In this document: positions 31,940 to 36,578 of the stretch, in pieces
How the letters are laid out: every line of letters begins with the position of its first letter
Position numbering within the stretch: the first letter of the stretch is position 1
Position numbers and translations under genes: made by a program
Source of the DNA: Planctomycetota bacterium
GTDB taxonomy: Bacteria; Planctomycetota; JACOTG01
NCBI GenBank assembly: GCA_016178505.1
Contig: JACOTG010000057.1
Span: 1 to 36,578 of the forward strand
Reading direction: 5' to 3'
DNA: 36,578 nt
Notes under the pieces: generated by a model
The model's input: the letters and a program-made list of their open reading frames with translations, nothing else
Told to the model about the DNA's origin: nothing
The model's database searches: none

Positions 31940-32782
31940 ATGAAGACTGGAACGCGCCTCGTGCTGGCGATGTCGCTGCTTGCGACCGGCATCACGTTGC
32001 CGGTGATCGCGTCCGGCGACGCCCGTGTAAGCGGCGCTCGTAGTGCATGCGAGGGCGATTGCTGCTGCCAGAGCACTGAGGGTCCCGGGCATCCGACCTC
32101 TAAGCCCGGCAACGGGATCTTCATGCTCCGCGTGGCGCCGCCCGGCCGCGGAGCAGAAACGGCGTCCCGCAAGAGCGATAAGGACTCGCACGAGGGGGAA
32201 AGTCCGCGAGCGCGCGCGGAACGGCTCGGAATCTGGCTTCACGATTGGGCCGAGCGACACCCCGTCCTCGCGAAGAGAGGGTCCGAGCTCGTTCTCGAGC
32301 GCGAGCTGCACCCGAAGCGATTCCTGAAGGCGCTCGACGATCTGCCCGGCCCGGCCCGCCGCGAGCTGATTCGGGCGATGGATCGTCTCGCGCAATACGA
32401 ACGGCTCCTCGGAAAGCACCCGGACGATTATCGCGACTTCGTGCATGAGCACTTCCCGGCCCGCTTCGACCACATGATGCACCTTTGGGGTTCGGCGGGA
32501 GTCCAGGGCAGCGAGCACCCGGAGCGTCGCGGCGAGCCGCGTGGCGAACGCGCGGAGCGCGGCGGCGCGCCCGAGCACCCGAGACGCCCCGAGCCTCCCC
32601 AGCTTCGTCGTCCGAAGCGGCCACCGTCGCCCGAAGAACTCGAAGAAGAAGAAGACATGGGTCCCGGCCATCGAGATGACGGCGACGATCCGAAGTTTGG
32701 TCCCGTCGACGTCGGGGACGACGACGAAGACTCGATGGGTGGTTCCGAAGACGAGGACGAGGAGCGCGCGGGGGCGATCTAA
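31940..32782 (+). CDS. Secreted protein with Cys cluster and acidic tail
   Basis: The 280-residue product has a Sec signal peptide (residues 1 to about 25). A short Cys-rich stretch near the mature N-terminus follows (CEGDCCCQ, about 37-44). Next is a helical domain (about 90-180) with WLHDWAERHPVLAKRGSELV and DRLAQYERLLGKHPDDYRDF, resembling a small helical-bundle fold. A Pro/Arg/Glu-rich linker and a highly acidic tail (EELEEEEDM, DDDEDS, EDEDEE) complete it. I do not recognise the family. The Cys cluster and acidic tail suggest binding of metal ions such as calcium or copper, which is inference. ATG at 31940 follows AAGGAG. A palindrome lies upstream and a bidirectional-type hairpin downstream. 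Confidence 0.75.
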   Translation: MKTGTRLVLAMSLLATGITLPVIASGDARVSGARSACEGDCCCQSTEGPGHPTSKPGNGIFMLRVAPPGRGAETASRKSDKDSHEGESPRARAERLGIWLHDWAERHPVLAKRGSELVLERELHPKRFLKALDDLPGPARRELIRAMDRLAQYERLLGKHPDDYRDFVHEHFPARFDHMMHLWGSAGVQGSEHPERRGEPRGERAERGGAPEHPRRPEPPQLRRPKRPPSPEELEEEEDMGPGHRDDGDDPKFGPVDVGDDDEDSMGGSEDEDEERAGAI

Positions 32783-32799
32783 CTCGAGACGATTCGTTC

Positions 32800-32832
32800 G
32801 TCGGGCGGCCGTAAAGAGCGTCCGCCCGATTT
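32800..32832 (+). terminator. Hairpin between convergent genes
   Basis: TCGGGCGG (32800-32807) and CCGCCCGA (32821-32828) form a perfect 8-bp stem with a 13-nt loop, followed on the plus strand by a short T stretch (TTTCGTT). It lies 17 nt after the acidic-tail gene and 22 nt before the end of queF. It is probably a plus-strand terminator. Confidence 0.6.
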
Positions 32833-32854
32833 CGTTCGTCAGCCGCTGGCCAAC

Positions 32855-33292
32855 TCAGCGCCCGTCGTTCGCCGACGCACGGCCTTGCCGGTGCGACGCT
32901 TTCACGACCGTCTTGATGTTTCCGCGCACGTTGAAGTCGCCTTCGATCTCGACGCTCCGTGGCGCGCACGCGGCCACGAAGTCGTTGAGAATCTTTCGAA
33001 CCGCGTGCTCGTGGAAGATCCGCACGCTTCGAAAGCTGTTGACGTAGAGCTTCAGGCTTTTCAGTTCGATGCAGTACCGATCCGGCACGTACGTGATCCG
33101 AATCGTCCCGAAGTCCGGGAAGTCCGAAAACGGACAGATCGCCGTGAACTCGGGACACGTGAAATGGATTTCTTCGGCCTCGCCGCGATAGGCGTACTCG
33201 AACACGTCGAGGGGATGCAGACGCATCGCTGATTCCGGAGTCGAATCGTGCTCGATGACTCGGCGTGAACGTCGGGAAAGCCTCGTACCCAT
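32855..33292 (-). CDS. queF: NADPH-dependent 7-cyano-7-deazaguanine reductase
   Basis: QueF reduces preQ0 to preQ1 for queuosine synthesis. The 145-residue product is the short, single-domain form. [20 protein letters not shown] holds the catalytic Cys and, seven residues on, the catalytic Asp; [15 protein letters not shown] and [14 protein letters not shown] complete the active site. The usual CPxTGQPDF is CPFSDFPDF, a variation at three positions between the catalytic residues. The C-terminal ~10 residues are basic and Ser-rich. ATG at 33292 follows GTGGAG; an ATG at 33226 just before the conserved core ([11 protein letters not shown]) would also work. It has its own promoter and belongs to the same pathway as queC. 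Confidence 0.94.
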   Translation of the reverse strand: MGTRLSRRSRRVIEHDSTPESAMRLHPLDVFEYAYRGEAEEIHFTCPEFTAICPFSDFPDFGTIRITYVPDRYCIELKSLKLYVNSFRSVRIFHEHAVRKILNDFVAACAPRSVEIEGDFNVRGNIKTVVKASHRQGRASANDGR

Positions 33293-33349
33293 GCGTCGAA
33301 TCTCCACGTGACCCATGTCGCGCCGGCACACCCGGTCGGCGACGAGGCG

Positions 33350-33378
33350 ATTCTAGCCGCGACCGCTCATGCGTTCGA
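33350..33378 (-). promoter_or_regulatory. queF promoter
   Basis: On the minus strand TCGAAC (33378-33373) and TAGAAT (33355-33350) are 17 nt apart. The leader would be about 50 nt. The 237-base gap between queF and the fusion gene holds this promoter; I see no clear promoter for the plus-strand gene. Confidence 0.5.
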
Positions 33379-33529
33379 GGCTCGAACGTCCAGGTGCCGC
33401 TGCGTCGATACGGCGCGTCGACCTTTGGAACGCCGCTTCCTCCTTCAGCCTGCCGCACGAACTGGCCGATACCGAAAGGTTTTTCGAGATCGGATTCTCC
33501 GTTTCGAAAGCCCAACGGGGAGGAAACCC

Positions 33530-36241
33530 ATGCAAGCCAGCCGCACTCGCGAAAACGCTCCGGCACCGGCCGCCTCGTCGACGTCCACGGTTGCCACTCC
33601 CAGTCCTGGCAGTCAGTCGACTCCGGCGACTCAGTTGATACAGGCCGCGCCGACGACCGACGATCGCGAGCGTGCCCGACATGCGCCCTACATGGATCTC
33701 TTCCGTGGCTGCAAGCTCGTCCTCGACGTCTGCTGCGGATCCGGCGTCTGCCTCGAGCTCCTTCGAGAGCGAACGATCGACGCCATCGGCCTCGATCCCG
33801 ACGCCGCGCTCGTCGGCCGCTGCGTGAAACGCGGCCTTCCGGCGCGCGCGCTGCAGCCGCTCGAGATCGATCGCATCCAAGGCCCGTTCGACGGAATCCA
33901 CGTCCACAACGTGATCGAGCGCCTCGGCGGCGAGGACGTCGTGCGCTTCTTGCGTGTCGCCTACGACGCACTCTACGTCGGCGGTCTCCTCGTCATCCGC
34001 ACGCCCGATTGGGACAATCCCGGCGTTCGGGGCGGCGGCTTCTGGCTCGACCTCAGGAGCCTCCGCCCCTATCCGCTTCCGCTCCTCGAGGAGCTGCTGC
34101 AGGAAGTCGGGTTCGACGTGTTGCGCCGGGGGCGCGAATCCAGCGGCGGATGCGACGCGTTCGTGGTGACGCGCAAGCGAAGCACTCCCGGCCAACCGAA
34201 TCTCGAGCGCCTGTCGCTGCAGAGCCTCGCCACGGCGCACCCGGAGGCGATCGCGATCACGTGGCGAGAGGCTTCGCAGCGCGCAGCGAATGCGATCGAG
34301 AAACCCGTCACGCCGGCCGGACCGGTCACCGTTCGACTCGAGGGCTCCAAGTTCGTCAGGCACGGCGTCGGCCTCGTCAATCGCGAGCTCGCTCACGCGC
34401 TCCTTCGCACGGGTCGGGTCGAACTGTCGCTGGCGCCGTTCGAGGCGGATTCGTTCGGGCCCGGTGAGGATGCCCGCCATTCCATCCTCGCGGATCGAAT
34501 CGATCGTCCCTTCGACGGTCCGCTCGACGTGCACGTCCGCCATCTGCGATCGCCCGACTTCACGCCGCCGATCGACGCCACGAGCAAGTGGATCCAGGTG
34601 CTGGCGTGGCCCTACTCCCGCATTCCGAAGGCGTGGCTCGATGCGATTCACTCGGGCGTCGACGAGGTCTGGACTCCGAGCGAGTCCTGTCGGCGCGCGT
34701 TCGTCGAGAGCGGAGTGCCGGAGACTCGCGTGTTCGTGGTCCCGTTCGGCGTGAACGCCGAGATGTTCAAGATCGGTCATCCCCCGCTCACTCTCGGCAC
34801 GAAGCAGCCGAAGCGGTTCCTTTTCATGGGCGGGACGACGTGGAGAAAAGGAATCGACGTCGTCCTCGACGCGTACGGCCGCGCGTTCCGCCGCAGCGAT
34901 GGCGTGTGCCTCGTCATCAAGGAGACCGGGCTCGGCGCCGATCCGGCCGCGATCCGGCGAATCCGAGCCATGCAGGCCGATCCGCGCGCGCCAGAAATCC
35001 TGTACCTCGGCGAAGTGCTGGCAGAAAAGGACATGCCGCGCCTCTACGCGGCGTGTCATGCGCTCCTCCACCCCTATCGCGCCGAAGCGTACGGGCTCGC
35101 GGTCGCCGAGGCGGTCGCGTGCGGCTTGCCCGTGATCCTCACTCGAGGGGGCGCGTGCGACTCGATCGTCCCCGAGGACGCGGCATACTGGATCCCGGCC
35201 AAGGCAGTCGCGCTTCGAAGCGGATTCACCGAGTCGCTCGTTGGGCCGGCGACCGTGCTCGAGCCCGACGTCGATGCGCTCGCGGAGCGACTCCGTGAGG
35301 TGGCCGACCACTTCGACGCCGCTGCGCTCCGCGGCAAGCGAGGCAGCGAGACGGTGCGCGCGACCCTGCCCTGGGACCGCGCGGCGACGATCGTGCTCGA
35401 GCGGTTGAACGCGCTCCGCGATCAGACGCCTCGTCGTGCGAAGCCGGTCGCGCCCGTCGCCACACCAGCCCCGACGGCGAATGGAAGAACCGGCGCGCCG
35501 GTCGTGGTCGCCGAGGGTTCGACGCCTCCCGCGCGGCCGCAGGTCGCCTCGGCACCGGTGCCGGAGCCGGCACCCAGCGAACCGTCGGCCGCAGCGCGAC
35601 CCGCTCCCAATTCCGCGAAACCGGTCGCGGCCCCGCAGGCCGCTCCGGCCGTGCTCCCGACGATCGAACGCTCGAGCCAGTCCGAGGTCACCACGCATCA
35701 GACTGCGGCTCAGTACTACCTCGAGCGCGGCAACCTTCCGGAGGCGCAGAGACACCTCGAGCGATTGCTCCAACTCCGGTCGACGGATGTCTCGACGTTG
35801 AACTCGCTCGGGTCCGTGCACTACCGCCAAGGCGACTCGAAGCGTGCGCTCGAGTATTTCCAACGCGCGGTTCACGTCGCGCCCGGCGACCCGAATGCGC
35901 ACTACAACCTCGCAATGATCCACGTCGGATCGGGCCGGCGCGCGGAGGGCATCGCCGCCTTGGAGCGCGCCGCCGAGCTCGGCATGGACGACGCCGAATT
36001 GTGGAACAATCTAAGCGTTCTCTGCTTCGAGGAAGGCGACACCGAGACCGCGCAGAGCTACATCGCGCGTGCGCTCGACAAGCATCCGGACTACGTCGAC
36101 GCGCTCCTCAACCTCGCGCTCATGGACATCCGGCTCGGCCGATACGATCGAGCACGCGAGGGGCTGACGCACATTCAGCGACTCCAGCCCGAGAACGCAG
36201 AAGCCAAGGAACTCCTCGATAAGCTGCCGCCCGGCAAGTAG
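33530..36241 (+). CDS. Methyltransferase - glycosyltransferase family 4 - TPR fusion protein
   Basis: The 903-residue cytoplasmic protein joins three modules. Residues 1-55 are Pro/Ser/Thr-rich. A class I SAM-dependent methyltransferase-like domain (about 55-220) follows with KLVLDVCCGSGVCLELL and a WDNPGVRGGGFWLDL region. Residues ~265-630 are a GT-B glycosyltransferase of family 4. FVRHGVGLVNRELAHALL is near its start, FLFMGGTTWRKGIDVVLDAY is the middle strand, and EAYGLAVAEAVACGLP at ~519-534 is the E-x7-E donor-sugar motif. A Pro/Ala linker (~640-720) leads to about five TPRs (721-900). Such proteins act on surface or modified glycans; the TPR part may recruit a partner or target protein. 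ATG at 33530 follows GGGGAGG. A long in-frame extension upstream is not supported. Substrates unknown. Confidence 0.88.
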   Translation: MQASRTRENAPAPAASSTSTVATPSPGSQSTPATQLIQAAPTTDDRERARHAPYMDLFRGCKLVLDVCCGSGVCLELLRERTIDAIGLDPDAALVGRCVKRGLPARALQPLEIDRIQGPFDGIHVHNVIERLGGEDVVRFLRVAYDALYVGGLLVIRTPDWDNPGVRGGGFWLDLRSLRPYPLPLLEELLQEVGFDVLRRGRESSGGCDAFVVTRKRSTPGQPNLERLSLQSLATAHPEAIAITWREASQRAANAIEKPVTPAGPVTVRLEGSKFVRHGVGLVNRELAHALLRTGRVELSLAPFEADSFGPGEDARHSILADRIDRPFDGPLDVHVRHLRSPDFTPPIDATSKWIQVLAWPYSRIPKAWLDAIHSGVDEVWTPSESCRRAFVESGVPETRVFVVPFGVNAEMFKIGHPPLTLGTKQPKRFLFMGGTTWRKGIDVVLDAYGRAFRRSDGVCLVIKETGLGADPAAIRRIRAMQADPRAPEILYLGEVLAEKDMPRLYAACHALLHPYRAEAYGLAVAEAVACGLPVILTRGGACDSIVPEDAAYWIPAKAVALRSGFTESLVGPATVLEPDVDALAERLREVADHFDAAALRGKRGSETVRATLPWDRAATIVLERLNALRDQTPRRAKPVAPVATPAPTANGRTGAPVVVAEGSTPPARPQVASAPVPEPAPSEPSAAARPAPNSAKPVAAPQAAPAVLPTIERSSQSEVTTHQTAAQYYLERGNLPEAQRHLERLLQLRSTDVSTLNSLGSVHYRQGDSKRALEYFQRAVHVAPGDPNAHYNLAMIHVGSGRRAEGIAALERAAELGMDDAELWNNLSVLCFEEGDTETAQSYIARALDKHPDYVDALLNLALMDIRLGRYDRAREGLTHIQRLQPENAEAKELLDKLPPGK

Positions 36242-36578
36242 GCGTTCTCATTCCGGCGTTCGCCTTGTCGCGCGTTTCTCAACCTGGCTTCTCAACCTGG
36301 CGGGCGAATGGACGATCCCGCGTCGACGCGAGCCACTTCGTTCCGCCGGGGACCACTTTTCACTCATTTAACCCGCGGCATGGACCTTGCTTCTATTCCT
36401 CTCGCCACTACGGCAAGAAGGCCACTGACCAGAAGGCGTTTGGGGAACGACGGGGATCGTGAACAACGAGGGGCCCGTCGGAGCATGGGGCACGGAACCG
36501 CGGCCGATGAGAGCGCGATCGACAAAGGGGTGCGAGCGCGCTCTCGTTCGGCGCAACCGTCACCGACGATTTCGAACA
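36242..36578. other. Region to window edge, no supported gene
   Basis: A 13-nt tandem repeat (ttctcaacctggc, 36276-36288 and 36289-36301) follows the fusion gene. Beyond it there is an open plus-strand frame to the window end from about 36462 or 36484, but it has no clear ribosome site and is too short to judge. Confidence 0.4.

Noticed and set aside
33353-35923. 856-residue minus-strand open frame
   Set aside because: Antisense to the fusion glycosyltransferase, which has clear domains and a ribosome site.
36276-36301. 13-nt tandem duplication as a mobile-element footprint
   Set aside because: No inverted repeats or transposase nearby; a simple slippage duplication is enough.

Overview
This is a high-GC bacterial chromosome segment with dense genes on both strands and long spurious antisense open frames. 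It carries no rRNA, tRNA, CRISPR array or insertion sequence that I can see. The gene content suggests a Planctomycetota-like or related environmental bacterium. The hints are a secreted HEAT-repeat protein with a Trp-rich WEFWWEYNKD lead-in, a TMTC-like membrane glycosyltransferase with TPRs, a secreted matrixin-like protease with TIG repeats, and a methyltransferase-glycosyltransferase-TPR fusion. This lineage call is inference from family resemblance, not a search.

Layout. 1-2703 (minus): a partial soluble helical protein and a TMTC-like glycosyltransferase. 2704-7616 (plus): a long leader with an intrinsic terminator and a competing helix, then a secreted protein and a secreted metalloprotease. 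7643-11828 (plus): carB and mgtC. 11761-16252 (minus): a cluster in the order ECF sigma factor, zinc-finger anti-sigma factor, Spy-like membrane protein, PilM-PilN fusion, PilO-like protein and an exported peroxiredoxin. 16359-19189 (minus): ribBA, a small membrane protein, thiE and an unknown ORF. 19500-21386 (plus): the HEAT-repeat protein. 21774-23937 (minus): a lipoprotein and aspartokinase. 24160-25377 (plus): an isopropylmalate-synthase-family enzyme, divergent from aspartokinase. 25395-27836: a small zinc-ribbon-like protein, a sugar isomerase-like TIM barrel and a class V aminotransferase. 27860-31684 (minus): queC-fmt-rsmB with stop/start overlaps, followed by two small genes. 31940-33292: a secreted acidic-tailed protein and queF. 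33530-36241 (plus): the large fusion glycosyltransferase.

The main discovery is at 11761-12378. The peroxiredoxin gene is interrupted by one in-frame TGA exactly where the peroxidatic cysteine should be (FTGG-U-TFEL). The reading frame is open on both sides. A two-part hairpin with a GUU loop begins 17 nt after the UGA, as expected of a bacterial SECIS element. The gene therefore most likely encodes an exported selenocysteine peroxiredoxin of 205 residues. Its position 9 nt after a PilO-like gene, at the end of a sigma/anti-sigma-led cluster, suggests a link between envelope stress, a type IV pilus or secretion-like assembly and peroxide defence.

Several promoters share a recognisable form, roughly TYGAAM, 16-17 nt, TAGAAT (before queC, queF, the isopropylmalate-synthase-like gene and, less well, carB). 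This looks like the housekeeping promoter of this genome. Two deazaguanine genes (queC, queF) are close together, but I see no preQ1 riboswitch. The amino-acid and cofactor genes (carB, lysC, leuA-like, ribBA, thiE) are scattered singletons rather than pathway operons.
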